Below, in pieces: positions 18,760 to 27,474 of a stretch of 64,000 nt of DNA. The DNA comes from Duganella sp. BJB476 (lineage in GTDB: Bacteria; Pseudomonadota; Gammaproteobacteria; Burkholderiales; Burkholderiaceae_D), in the NCBI RefSeq assembly GCF_003416895.1, contig NZ_QVIO01000014.1, forward strand, positions 34,981-98,980, written 5' to 3'. Under the pieces are notes generated by a model. That model did no database searches and was not told where the DNA came from. It saw only the letters and a list, made by a program, of their open reading frames with translations. Position numbers and translations under genes: made by a program. Each line of letters begins with the position of its first letter. Position 1 is the first letter of the stretch.

Positions 18760-19527
18760 ATGAAAGCGCTTGCTCCCGGAACCGTCATTTTCCATCGCCA
18801 TCGCGGCTACGGCGTCATCACGTCGGTCAATTTGCTGACCGGCTGGATCTCGGCCCGTTTCGGCAGCGAGGCGAGGACGCTGGACTTGAACCTGTCCACC
18901 GACGAGGTGCAGTTCGCCGACGGCGAAGCCATCCTGTTCCGCCGCGCCCCGCCCGACCGCATGCCGCACGCGCGCCTGATGGCGCTGGTGCGCGCGCTGC
19001 ACGAGGCCGGCTATCAGCGGCTCTACCTGTATTCCTGGCCCAAGCCGTCTGGGCTGCACTGGCGCTGGCACCTGTTCACCGGCCAGCGCGACTGGATGCA
19101 GCGTTCGTGGCGCGAGGGCTGGTATGGCTCGGGCGCCGACTACAACGTCAATCCGGTGCTGGGCTGGGGCGACACGCCGGGCGCCACCACCGAGGAGCTG
19201 ATCCACGCGCTGGCTCGGTTCGACCCGCAAGGGCTGGCGCAGGCGCTGGGCCGCGACGAGGACCACACGGCCTGGTTCGCCAGCGTGTGCGACGCGTTGT
19301 TGCCGGGCTATATGTACAGCCTGGACATGCAGCGTGCCGACGGCGGCCCGCTGATCGACATGCCGCCGGTGCCGGTGGTGCCGGTGCGCGCCACCCTGCC
19401 GCCGTACGCCGGGCCGGACATCACCTGGCCGCCCGGCTGGGCCGGCCTGTGGAGCAAGGTGCACGCCATGCCGGCCCCCCGCATCAACCTGACCGGCCTG
19501 CCGGAAATCCCCGAACAGACCGACTAG
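18760..19527 (+). CDS. conserved hypothetical protein with CarD/Mfd-like N-terminal strand region
   Basis: The protein has 255 residues, no signal peptide and no membrane segment. The first 45 residues (PGTVIFHRHRGYGVITSVN, then ISARFGSEARTLDL) look like a small Tudor-like barrel as in the RNA-polymerase-interacting domain of CarD and Mfd; this is a weak, by-eye resemblance. The middle is rich in Trp and Tyr (LHWRWHLFTGQRDWMQRSW, then GADYNVNPVLGWGDTPG), and the end is proline-rich. I do not recognise a family for residues 60-255. It ends one base before the convergent dehydrogenase stop. Confidence 0.6.
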   Translation: MKALAPGTVIFHRHRGYGVITSVNLLTGWISARFGSEARTLDLNLSTDEVQFADGEAILFRRAPPDRMPHARLMALVRALHEAGYQRLYLYSWPKPSGLHWRWHLFTGQRDWMQRSWREGWYGSGADYNVNPVLGWGDTPGATTEELIHALARFDPQGLAQALGRDEDHTAWFASVCDALLPGYMYSLDMQRADGGPLIDMPPVPVVPVRATLPPYAGPDITWPPGWAGLWSKVHAMPAPRINLTGLPEIPEQTD

Positions 19528-20523
19528 CTAGCGCGCGTTGGCCTTGTAATCCGGGTTGTTGATCTTGTCGCAGCTGCCGGCGGCGAAATCGACGATGTTC
19601 TGGAACGCGTGGCGGAAATACAGCTCGTAGCTATCCTGCTCCACATAGCCCAGGTGCGGCGTCGCCAGCACGGTCGGCATGCGCAGCAGCGGGCTGTCGG
19701 CCGCCAGCGGCTCGGATTCGAACACGTCCAGCGCGGCGCAGCCCGGGCGGCCCTGGGGCAGCGCCTGCTCCAGCGCGCCGGGCTGCACCAGCTCGGCGCG
19801 GCTGGTGTTGACGAACAGCGCGCTCGGCTTCATGCGCGCCAAGTCCTCGGCGGTGACGATGCCGCGCGTGTCCGGGTGCAGCCGCAGGTGCAGGCTCAGC
19901 ACATCGGCCTGCTCGAACAGCGCCTCGCGCGAGGCCGCCGTCCCGTGGCCGTCGGCGGCCGCCTTGTCGCGGCTGGACTGGCTGCCCCACACGATCACCT
20001 GCATGCCGAAGGCGCGGCCGTAGCCGGCGATGACCTGGCCGATCTTGCCGTAGCCCCAGATGCCCAGCGTGCGCCCCTTGAGCACCACGCCCAGCCCGTT
20101 CAGCTGCGGATTGATGGAGGCGGTCTGCCACAGGCCGTCCTTCAGGTTGGACGCGTAGGGCACGATCTTGCGCGCCGCCGCCATGATCAGCGCCCAGGTC
20201 AGCTCGGCCGGCGCGGTCGGCGAGCCGACGCCCTCGGCGATCGCGATGCCCAGCTCGGTCGCGGCCTCGACGTCGACATGGCCGGCCAGCTTGCCGGTCT
20301 GCGAAATCAGCTTCAGATTGGGCAGCTTGGCCAGCAGCGCGCGGTTGAGCGCAGTGCGCTCGCGGATCAGCACCAGTGCGTCGAACGGGGCCAGGCGGAT
20401 CGCCAGCTGGCCCAGTCCGCGGGTCGAGTTATTGAAGACTTTAACGTCGTGTCCGCGCAATAAATCCAAGCAGGCCAGCGTGGTCGTGGCATTCTGATAA
20501 TCGTCGAGAATCGCAATTTTCAT
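19528..20523 (-). CDS. D-isomer-specific 2-hydroxyacid dehydrogenase family protein
   Basis: This 331-residue NAD(P)-dependent enzyme has the Rossmann motif GIWGYGKIGQVIAGYG (near residue 155). The catalytic residues are Arg in VNTSRAELV, Glu in VFESEPLA and His in ATPHLGYVE, in the usual order. Such proteins reduce 2-keto acids or oxidise D-hydroxy acids; phosphoglycerate or glyoxylate substrates are possible but not shown. It is transcribed away from pckG and converges on the hypothetical gene, with abutting stop codons. Confidence 0.88.
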   Translation of the reverse strand: MKIAILDDYQNATTTLACLDLLRGHDVKVFNNSTRGLGQLAIRLAPFDALVLIRERTALNRALLAKLPNLKLISQTGKLAGHVDVEAATELGIAIAEGVGSPTAPAELTWALIMAAARKIVPYASNLKDGLWQTASINPQLNGLGVVLKGRTLGIWGYGKIGQVIAGYGRAFGMQVIVWGSQSSRDKAAADGHGTAASREALFEQADVLSLHLRLHPDTRGIVTAEDLARMKPSALFVNTSRAELVQPGALEQALPQGRPGCAALDVFESEPLAADSPLLRMPTVLATPHLGYVEQDSYELYFRHAFQNIVDFAAGSCDKINNPDYKANAR

Positions 20524-20805
20524 GGAAGATAACCGATTTTATGAGGAATTTCGTAGGGAAATAACGGCTTGCAAAAGAACCTGAATAGCTTACTACTTTA
20601 CTCAACTAATTCTCCTACATTTTTGACTGGAACAGCTATTGACGGGTGTACAATCGCCTCAAAAATAAGGCCTGTCGATCATGAATCCGGGCCGCGCAAG
20701 ACCGCCGTGACCCCGCCGACCCATTTCGAATGGGCATCTGAGCGCAAGCCAAAAGCTGACGACGATCCTGCCGCATGCAGAATTTTAATTAGCATTGGAG
20801 GTAGT
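20524..20805 (+). promoter_or_regulatory. pckG upstream region (282 bp)
   Basis: The region is AT-richer than its surroundings and presumably holds divergent promoters for the dehydrogenase and pckG. It contains no plausible gene; an in-frame open reading frame extends through it only by chance. I see no convincing riboswitch or palindrome. Confidence 0.4.
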
Positions 20806-22674
20806 ATGAATCAACCCGTCATGGGTGGCGTTGCAGCACTGCTCAACGTCCCAGCTTACATCAAGCAGCAAAAGTTGATCAACTGGGTAGCGGAAATCGC
20901 AGCCCTGACCAAACCGGACCGCATCTACTGGTGCGACGGCTCCCAGGAAGAGTACGACCGCCTTTGCGGCGAAATGGTTGCCGCCGGCACCATGAAAAAG
21001 CTGAACCAGGAACTGCGTCCGAATTCCTACCTGGCCTGCTCCGACCCGACCGACGTCGCGCGCGTCGAAGACCGCACCTACATCTGCTCCAACACCAAGG
21101 AAGAAGCCGGCCCGACCAACAACTGGATGGCGCCGTCGGAAATGCGCGCCACCCTGAACCCGCTGTTTGACGGCTGCATGGCCGGCCGCACGATGTACGT
21201 GGTGCCGTTCTCGATGGGCCCGCTGGGTTCGCCGATCGCCCACATCGGCGTGGAACTGTCGGACTCGCCATACGTGGCGGTCAATATGCGCATCATGACC
21301 CGCATGGGCAAGGCCGTGTACGACGTGCTGGGCACCGACGGCGAGTTCGTGCCGTGCGTGCACACCGTCGGCGCGCCGCTGGCCGCCGGCCAGAAGGATG
21401 TCGCCTGGCCTTGCAACGCCACCAAATACATCGTGCACTTCCCTGAGACCCGCGAAATCTGGTCCTACGGTTCCGGCTACGGCGGCAACGCGCTGCTGGG
21501 CAAGAAGTGCTTCGCGCTGCGCATCGCCTCCAACATGGGCCATCAGGACGCGCAAGCGGGCGGCACCGGCTGGCTGGCAGAACACATGCTGATCCTGGGC
21601 GTTGAATCGCCAGAAGGCAAGAAGCACTATGTCGCGGCGGCCTTCCCTTCGGCCTGCGGCAAGACCAACTTCGCCATGCTGATCCCGCCGGCGAGCTTCG
21701 ACGGCTGGAAAGTCACCACCATCGGCGACGACATCGCCTGGATCAAGCCGGGCGCCGATGGCCGCCTGTACGCGATCAATCCGGAAGCCGGCTACTTCGG
21801 CGTGGCGCCGGGCACCAACACCCGCACCAACTCGAACTGCATGGCGTCGCTGGGTTCGGACACCATCTTCACCAACGTCGCGCTGACCGACGACGGCGAC
21901 ATCTGGTGGGAAGGCCTGACCAAGGAAGCGCCGTCGCACCTGATCGACTGGCAGGGCAAGGACTGGACGCCGGCCTCCGGCACCAAGGCCGCCCACCCGA
22001 ACGCCCGCTTCACCGTGGCCGCGACCCAGAACCCGGTGATCGATCCGGCCTGGGACGATCCTGCCGGTGTGCCGATCTCGGCCTTCATCTTCGGCGGCCG
22101 CCGTTCGACCACCGTGCCGCTGGTGACCGAAGCGCGCAACTGGGTGGAAGGCGTCTACATGGCCGCGACCATGGGTTCGGAAACCACCGCCGCCGCTGCC
22201 GGCCAGATGGGCATCGTGCGCCGCGACCCGTTCGCGATGCTGCCGTTCATCGGCTACAACATGAGCGACTACTTCCAGCACTGGCTGAACCTGGGCGAGA
22301 AGCTGGGCAAGGTCAACGCCGCCACGCTGCCGAAGATCTACTGCGTCAACTGGTTCCGCACCGACGACCAGGGCCACTTCGTCTGGCCTGGCTTCGGCGA
22401 CAATATGCGCGTGCTGAAGTGGATGCTGGAACGCATCGAAGGCACGGCCGGCGGCGTCGAAAACATCTTCGGCACCACCCCGCGCTTCGGCGACCTGAAG
22501 TGGGACGGCATCCCGTTCTCGCCGGAAGAGTTCGAGACCATCACCTCGATCGACAAGGACGCCTGGCGCGAAGAGCTGAAACTGCACGATGAACTGTTCG
22601 CCAAGCTGGCCTACCATCTGCCTACCGAACTGACCGCCGTCAAGGCTGAGTTGGAGAAGCGCCTGGCACGATAA
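20806..22674 (+). CDS. pckG: phosphoenolpyruvate carboxykinase (GTP)
   Basis: This 622-residue gluconeogenic enzyme converts oxaloacetate and GTP to PEP, GDP and CO2. AAFPSACGKTNFAMLIPP is the P-loop of GTP-type PEPCK. GDDIAWIKPGADGRLYAINPEAGYFGVAPGTN holds the metal and oxaloacetate site. VYMAATMGSETTAAAAGQ and NWFRTDDQGHFVWPGFGDN are family hallmarks. The start at 20806 follows GGAGGTAGT; an in-frame upstream codon at 20569 would add 79 unconserved residues and is rejected. A terminator follows directly. Confidence 0.95.
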   Translation: MNQPVMGGVAALLNVPAYIKQQKLINWVAEIAALTKPDRIYWCDGSQEEYDRLCGEMVAAGTMKKLNQELRPNSYLACSDPTDVARVEDRTYICSNTKEEAGPTNNWMAPSEMRATLNPLFDGCMAGRTMYVVPFSMGPLGSPIAHIGVELSDSPYVAVNMRIMTRMGKAVYDVLGTDGEFVPCVHTVGAPLAAGQKDVAWPCNATKYIVHFPETREIWSYGSGYGGNALLGKKCFALRIASNMGHQDAQAGGTGWLAEHMLILGVESPEGKKHYVAAAFPSACGKTNFAMLIPPASFDGWKVTTIGDDIAWIKPGADGRLYAINPEAGYFGVAPGTNTRTNSNCMASLGSDTIFTNVALTDDGDIWWEGLTKEAPSHLIDWQGKDWTPASGTKAAHPNARFTVAATQNPVIDPAWDDPAGVPISAFIFGGRRSTTVPLVTEARNWVEGVYMAATMGSETTAAAAGQMGIVRRDPFAMLPFIGYNMSDYFQHWLNLGEKLGKVNAATLPKIYCVNWFRTDDQGHFVWPGFGDNMRVLKWMLERIEGTAGGVENIFGTTPRFGDLKWDGIPFSPEEFETITSIDKDAWREELKLHDELFAKLAYHLPTELTAVKAELEKRLAR

Positions 22675-22693
22675 GCCGGCCTGGAGGAGACCG

Positions 22694-22735
22694 AAAACAG
22701 CGCGCGTGGGTGATCCCATGCGCGCTGTTTTTTTT
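22694..22735 (+). terminator. terminator after pckG
   Basis: AAAACAGCGCGCGTGGG pairs with CCCATGCGCGCTGTTTT around a TGAT tetraloop, and the T run continues. This is one of the strongest intrinsic terminators in the window. Confidence 0.92.
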
Positions 22736-22797
22736 GCGCGATGGACCAGCATGCTAGTATCGGCCGACTTGTTTCCCTCTCCCTGATCGGATATTTC

Positions 22798-24039
22798 ATG
22801 TCGCGCCTTCCAGTTTTGCTGCTCGCCCTGGTCCTGCCTTTTACTGCCGTCGCCGCCGACGATGCGGCGTTGGCCCATGCGCGGACGCTGCTGAAATCCA
22901 CCATCCTGCTGGACGGCCACAACGACCTGCCCTGGACCATCCGCGAGGATCCGAAGGCGCCGATGGATGTCGAGGCCTACGACATGCGCAAGACCACCAG
23001 CGGCGAGACCGATGTGGCGCGCCTGAAGCAAGGTCAGCTGCGCGCGCAGTTCTGGTCGATCTTCGTGCCGGGCGAGACCAAGGAAGGCTACGCCAAAGTG
23101 CAGCTGGAGCAGTTTGACATCGCCCGGCGCATGATCGCCAGATACCCGGAGGCGATGGAGCTGGCGTTGTCGGTGGCGGACGTGCGCCGCATCGCGGCCC
23201 AAGGCAAGGTCGCCTCGCTGCTGGGCATGGAAGGCGGTCACGTGCTGGAAAACTCGCTGGGCGCACTGCGCGCCTACTACAGCCTCGGCGCGCGCTACAT
23301 GACGCTGACCCACAACGTGACCTTGGACTGGGCCGATGCCGCGCTGGATGCTCCACGCCACCACGGCCTCACCCCCTTCGGCAAGGAAGTGGTGCGGGAA
23401 ATGAACCGCCTCGGCATGCTGGTCGATATCAGCCACGTCTCGCCCGACGTCATGCGCGACGTGCTCGACACCAGCGCCGCCCCAGTGATTTTCTCGCACA
23501 GCTCGGCGTTTGCGCTGGTCGCCCATCCGCGCAACGTGCCCGACGCCATCCTCAAGCGCATGGCCGCCAACGGCGGCGTGGTGATGGTCACTTTCGTGCC
23601 GCCGTTTGTGAACCGCGACGCCATGGCCTGGGGCGACGGGCTCGAGAAACTGAGCAAGGGAATCGCCGGCGACGCCGAGCTCAAGCGCATAGAAGACGCT
23701 TACACCAAGGAACACGGCCCATCGCCCAAGGCCACGTTGAAGGATGTGGCCGACCATATCGACTACGTCGCCCGGACCGCCGGCCACGACCACGTCGGCA
23801 TCGCCAGCGATTTCTATGGTGGGGTTACGCCGGTGGGGCTGGAGGACGTGTCCAAATATCCCGAGCTGTTCGCCGAGCTGATCCGCCGTGGCTGGAGCGA
23901 CGCCGACCTGAAAAAACTGGCCGGTGAAAACATGCTGCGCACTTTCGAGCAAGCCGAACGCGTGGCCCGGCGCTTGCAGGCGCAGCGCCCGCCCAGCACC
24001 GCCACCATCGCCACGCTGGACGGCAAAAAGGAAAAATAA
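22798..24039 (+). CDS. membrane dipeptidase (peptidase family M19), exported
   Basis: This 413-residue renal-dipeptidase-like metalloenzyme starts with a signal peptide (RLPVLLLALVLPFTAVAADD). The zinc ligands are recognisable: LDGHNDLPW gives H-x-D, GMEGGH gives the bridging Glu, VDISHVSPD and IFSHSSAF give two His, and GIASDFYGG gives the late Asp. It should hydrolyse dipeptides in the periplasm. The start at 22798 gives the signal peptide directly; the upstream codon at 22741 overlaps the terminator tail. The TetR gene follows after 38 bp, past an operator-like palindrome. Confidence 0.9.
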   Translation: MSRLPVLLLALVLPFTAVAADDAALAHARTLLKSTILLDGHNDLPWTIREDPKAPMDVEAYDMRKTTSGETDVARLKQGQLRAQFWSIFVPGETKEGYAKVQLEQFDIARRMIARYPEAMELALSVADVRRIAAQGKVASLLGMEGGHVLENSLGALRAYYSLGARYMTLTHNVTLDWADAALDAPRHHGLTPFGKEVVREMNRLGMLVDISHVSPDVMRDVLDTSAAPVIFSHSSAFALVAHPRNVPDAILKRMAANGGVVMVTFVPPFVNRDAMAWGDGLEKLSKGIAGDAELKRIEDAYTKEHGPSPKATLKDVADHIDYVARTAGHDHVGIASDFYGGVTPVGLEDVSKYPELFAELIRRGWSDADLKKLAGENMLRTFEQAERVARRLQAQRPPSTATIATLDGKKEK

Positions 24040-24048
24040 CGCTGGCTA

Positions 24049-24068
24049 TTTCGCACGGGTGTGCTAAA
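24049..24068 (+). promoter_or_regulatory. palindromic operator-like site upstream of the TetR gene
   Basis: TTTCGCACGGGTGTGCTAAA is an imperfect palindrome that matches the perfect palindrome at 24734-24753 at most positions. It lies 10 bp before the TetR start codon, the usual place for an autoregulatory site. Confidence 0.75.
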
Positions 24069-24077
24069 GTTCGACCC

Positions 24078-24695
24078 ATGGACACCTTGACCGCAAAAAG
24101 CGAAGCGACTTTCGCCACCATCATCGACGCCGCGCTGGACATGGCGGCGGCCGATGGCATCGGCAAGCTGTCGCTGGGCGAGCTGGCCAAGCGCACCGGC
24201 ATCAGCAAGAGCGGCGTGTTTTCCCGCGTCGGCTCGCTGGAGACCCTGCAGGCCGCCGTGCTCGACGAATACGACCGCCGCTTTGCACAGGACATCTTCC
24301 TGCCCTCGCTGCAGCAGCCCAAGGGCTTGCCGCGCCTGATGGCCATGGTCAGCGCCTGGTCGCGGCGCGCCTGCAACGAAGGCCTGAGCAACGCCTGCCT
24401 GTACAGCGCCGGCGCGTTCGAGTTCGACGACCAGGACGGCCCGCTGCGCGACCGCCTGCAGCAAGGCGTGCTGGCCTGGCGCGCCTCGCTGCGCAAGACC
24501 ATCCTGCAGGCGATGGAGCTGGGCCATCTGCGGCCCGACACCGACGCCGGCCAGCTGGTCTACGAAATCTACAGCCTGATCGTGGGGCTGATGCACGATA
24601 CCCGTTTCCTGCGCGACGAGCAGGCCGGGCGCCATATGCAGCGCGCCTTCAGCCGGCTGATCTCGACCTACAAAAGCTTCAACGACATGGAATAA
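24078..24695 (+). CDS. TetR/AcrR-family transcriptional regulator
   Basis: The 205-residue protein has an N-terminal helix-turn-helix (ELAKRTGISKSGVFSRVGSLETL, residues about 33-56) and an all-helical ligand domain. The C-terminal part contains GLSNACLYSAGAFEFDD and LVYEIYSLIVGLMHD, as in the group of TetR proteins with a YDHM-type C-terminal domain. The matching palindromes before this gene and before the next operon indicate that it represses itself and the small-protein/HAD unit. The inducer is unknown. Confidence 0.9.
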   Translation: MDTLTAKSEATFATIIDAALDMAAADGIGKLSLGELAKRTGISKSGVFSRVGSLETLQAAVLDEYDRRFAQDIFLPSLQQPKGLPRLMAMVSAWSRRACNEGLSNACLYSAGAFEFDDQDGPLRDRLQQGVLAWRASLRKTILQAMELGHLRPDTDAGQLVYEIYSLIVGLMHDTRFLRDEQAGRHMQRAFSRLISTYKSFNDME

Positions 24696-24701
24696 ACCCG
24701 G

Positions 24702-24725
24702 CCGCAGCTCGTCTGCGGTTTTCTT
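24702..24725 (+). terminator. terminator after TetR gene
   Basis: CCGCAG (24702-24707) pairs with CTGCGG (24713-24718) with loop CTCGT, and TTTTCTT follows. The stem is short but correctly placed just after the TetR stop codon. Confidence 0.7.
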
Positions 24726-24733
24726 GAAACTAA

Positions 24734-24753
24734 TTTCGCACATGTGTGCGAAA
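24734..24753 (+). promoter_or_regulatory. perfect palindromic operator, probable TetR site
   Basis: TTTCGCACATGTGTGCGAAA is a perfect 20-bp palindrome ending right before the AAGGAG ribosome binding site of the next gene. Its near-copy precedes the TetR gene. Confidence 0.82.
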
Positions 24754-24764
24754 AGGAGAATGTG

Positions 24765-24878
24765 ATGGCCGCCTTGCTGATGTTGATCCCCGTCGGACTA
24801 TACTTTGCCTACCGCAGCCCGCTGTGGTGCGTCCTGCGTTCGCTACCCAGCTGCAACGAGGACTTCGTACTGTTCTGA
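24765..24878 (+). CDS. 37-residue small membrane protein
   Basis: An ATG preceded by AAGGAGAATGTG opens a 37-codon frame. The product has a hydrophobic N-terminal half (MAALLMLIPVGLYFAYRSPL) and a short Cys-containing tail with an acidic end (LPSCNEDFVLF), so one membrane-spanning segment is likely. The strong ribosome binding site, the operator directly upstream and the 7-bp gap to the HAD gene support it as real. Its function is unknown; small single-span proteins in such positions often modulate a partner enzyme or transporter. Confidence 0.7.
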   Translation: MAALLMLIPVGLYFAYRSPLWCVLRSLPSCNEDFVLF

Positions 24879-24885
24879 GGACCGC

Positions 24886-25506
24886 TTGAACCACAAACTG
24901 ATCATCTTTGATTTCGACGGCACGCTCGCCGATACGCTGCCGGTGTTCGTCGACGTGTTCGACCAGGCGGCCGACAAATACGGCTTCAAGCGCATGGACC
25001 GCAGCCGTACTCAGGCGCTGCGCCAGCTCGACGCGCGGCAGATGATGGCGGTCCACGAGATCCCGTTGTGGAAGGTGCCGGCCATCGCCACCTTCATGCG
25101 TTCAACCATGGGGCGCAGCGTGGCCGACATCCGCCTGTTCGACGGCATGCCAGAGGTACTGCACGCGCTCAAGGCGCGGGGTGTGATACTGACCGTGGTC
25201 AGCTCCAACTCGCGCAGCAATGTGGTCAACGTGCTGGGACCGGAATTGGCCGGCCTGTTCAGCCAATTCGAATGCGGCGCCTCGCTGTTCGGCAAGCTGC
25301 CGAAGATACGCAAGGTGCTGGCCGCCACCGGCGTCGCGCGCGAGCACACCATGCTGATCGGCGATGAGATCCGCGACGCCAAGGTCTCGGCCGAAGCCGG
25401 CGTGGATTTCGGCGCCGTGGCCTGGGGCTTCAACACGGTCGAGACGCTGATGGCGGAAAATCCCAGCCGGATATTCCGCGCCGCCGGGGACTTGCTGGCG
25501 CACTGA
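24886..25506 (+). CDS. HAD-superfamily hydrolase (phosphoglycolate phosphatase-like)
   Basis: From a TTG start at 24886 (GAGG just upstream) this 206-residue protein opens NHKLIIFDFDGTLADT, HAD motif I with the nucleophile Asp. Motif II is VVSSNSRSN. The motif III Lys falls in FGKLPKIRKVL and motif IV is MLIGDEIRDA. The cap is an alpha-helical C1 type. A longer ATG start (24805) would overlap the small membrane protein gene and is less likely. It is in one unit with that gene under the palindrome. The substrate is a small phosphate ester, not identifiable here. Confidence 0.87.
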   Translation: MNHKLIIFDFDGTLADTLPVFVDVFDQAADKYGFKRMDRSRTQALRQLDARQMMAVHEIPLWKVPAIATFMRSTMGRSVADIRLFDGMPEVLHALKARGVILTVVSSNSRSNVVNVLGPELAGLFSQFECGASLFGKLPKIRKVLAATGVAREHTMLIGDEIRDAKVSAEAGVDFGAVAWGFNTVETLMAENPSRIFRAAGDLLAH

Positions 25507-25631
25507 TTTCGCCTGTCGCCGGAAAATGCATTTCATGCCCTTGTTTCAACATTCCAGCGCAATTTGCGCGCGCTGGCGCGGGCGCAGGCCTACAGTGCAT
25601 GCTCAACATTTTTCCTGATAGGCCTATAGAC

Positions 25632-27443
25632 ATGACAACTGCAACTACCCGTATCGGCGTCGCCAGCGCCCTGTTGTTTTCCCTGATCCTGGGCGTGGCC
25701 CATGCCGACACGGCAGCTCCCGACCTGGCGGGTCGCCGCGAAGCACTGAACTCCCTGATCAAGGAACAGTGGGAATACACGATGCGCTCCAGCCCTGAAT
25801 GGGCGTCGCTGCTGGGCGACAAGCGCTACAACGACAAGTGGTCCGACTTCTCGCAGGCCGGCATCGACGCCGACCTCAAGATCACGGCCGACTTCCTCAA
25901 GCGCTTCGAAGCGGTGGACACCACCGGCTTCCCGCTGCAGGAACAGCTGAACCGCGAGCTGATGGTGCGCCAGCTGCGCCAGAACGTGGAAGGCGGGCGC
26001 TTCAAGGAATGGGAGATGCCGCTGGCGCAGAACTCCGGCATCCACATCGACGCGCCGCAGCTGGTGTCGGCGCTGCCGTTCGACACCGTCAAGGACTACG
26101 AGGACTACATCGTCCGCCTGCACGCGCTGCCCAAGCTGTTCGACGAGACCCGGGTGCAGATGGAGAAGGGCGTGCACGACAAGCTGATGCCGCCGAAATT
26201 CCTGATCCCGAAAATCGTCAAGCAATGCGAGGACGTGGCGGCCATCAAGCCGGCCGATTCGCCGTTCGCCGAGCCGCTGAAAAAATTCCCGAAAGAGTTC
26301 TCGGACGCCGACAAGGCGCGCCTGAGCAAGGAAGTACTGGCGGCGGTGCAGAAGGACGTGATCCCGGCCTACAAGAAGCTGGCCGTGTTCACCAAGACCA
26401 AGTATGCGCCTTACGGCCGCATGGATGTCGGCATGTGGTCGCTGCCGGATGGCGCGGCGCGCTATACCTACAAGGCCAAGTCCTCGACCACCACCGAGAT
26501 GTCGCCGGAAGCGATCCATCAACTGGGCCTGTCCGAGGTCAAGCGCATCGAAGCGCAGATGCTGGCGACGGCGCAAAAGCTGGGCTACAAGGATTTGAAG
26601 AGCTTCAACAAGGCGGTGGCCGCCAAGCCGGAGCTGCATCCGAAATCGCGCCAGGAAATCATCGACCTGTACCAGAAATATACGGACCAGATGTACACCC
26701 AGCTGTCGCAGCAGTTCGGCGTGCTGCCGAAGGGTAAAGTGGAAATCAAGCCGGTCGAGGAATTCCGCGAGAAGGGCGCATCGGCGGCGGCCTATATGCC
26801 AGGTTCGCCGGACGGCAAGCGCGCCGGCCGCGTGATGGTCAACACCGGCGACTTCGAGCATCGTTCGACCATCGACATCGAAACCACGGCGCTGCACGAA
26901 GGCGTGCCGGGCCACCACATGCAGCTGACCATCGCGCAGGAGATCGAAGGCTTGCCGACCTTCCGCCAGCAGGGCAACTACACGGCGTATGCCGAAGGCT
27001 GGGCGCTGTACTCGGAGCGTCTGGGCGAGGAGCTGGGCTTCTATCAGGACCCGTACAGCTACTACGGCCACCTGCAGGATGAGATGCTGCGCGCGATCCG
27101 CCTGGTGGTGGACACCGGCCTGCACTACAAGAAGTGGAACCGCCAGCAGGTGGTGGACTTCTTCCACGACCACTCGGGCATCGAGGAAGTGGAAGTGCAG
27201 AGCGAGACCGACCGCTACATCGTGTGGCCGGGCCAGGCGCTGGGCTACAAGATCGGCCAGCTGAAGATCCTCGAACTGCGTGACTATGCCCGCAAAGAGC
27301 TGGGCACGGGCTTTGACATCCGCAGCTTCCACGACCAGGTGCTGGGCGCGGGCGCATTGCCGATGGATGTGCTGGAATCGCACATCAAGGACTGGGTCGG
27401 CGCCGAGAAATTGAAGCAGACCCGCACCGCCGCGGCGCAGTAA
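25632..27443 (+). CDS. DUF885-family exported peptidase-like protein
   Basis: The 603-residue protein starts at the ATG after GAC (25632), giving a signal peptide (RIGVASALLFSLILGVAHA). It belongs to the DUF885 family, recognisable from TTALHEGVPGHHMQ with an H-E-x-x-x-H-type metal site, preceded by GRVMVNTGDFEHRS and followed by YTAYAEGWALYSERLG and GQALGYKIGQLKI. These are treated as putative zinc carboxypeptidase-like enzymes; activity is mostly uncharacterised. The 125-bp upstream gap contains a GC-rich inverted repeat (CCAGCGC/GCGCTGG) of unclear role. Confidence 0.88.
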   Translation: MTTATTRIGVASALLFSLILGVAHADTAAPDLAGRREALNSLIKEQWEYTMRSSPEWASLLGDKRYNDKWSDFSQAGIDADLKITADFLKRFEAVDTTGFPLQEQLNRELMVRQLRQNVEGGRFKEWEMPLAQNSGIHIDAPQLVSALPFDTVKDYEDYIVRLHALPKLFDETRVQMEKGVHDKLMPPKFLIPKIVKQCEDVAAIKPADSPFAEPLKKFPKEFSDADKARLSKEVLAAVQKDVIPAYKKLAVFTKTKYAPYGRMDVGMWSLPDGAARYTYKAKSSTTTEMSPEAIHQLGLSEVKRIEAQMLATAQKLGYKDLKSFNKAVAAKPELHPKSRQEIIDLYQKYTDQMYTQLSQQFGVLPKGKVEIKPVEEFREKGASAAAYMPGSPDGKRAGRVMVNTGDFEHRSTIDIETTALHEGVPGHHMQLTIAQEIEGLPTFRQQGNYTAYAEGWALYSERLGEELGFYQDPYSYYGHLQDEMLRAIRLVVDTGLHYKKWNRQQVVDFFHDHSGIEEVEVQSETDRYIVWPGQALGYKIGQLKILELRDYARKELGTGFDIRSFHDQVLGAGALPMDVLESHIKDWVGAEKLKQTRTAAAQ

Positions 27444-27474
27444 GCTAGTTGGGTTTTGTCGAAGGCAGGGGTGC

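Noticed and set aside
20569..20805. N-terminal extension of pckG
   Set aside because: The extension is not conserved in PEP carboxykinases, and GGAGGTAGT directly precedes the ATG at 20806.
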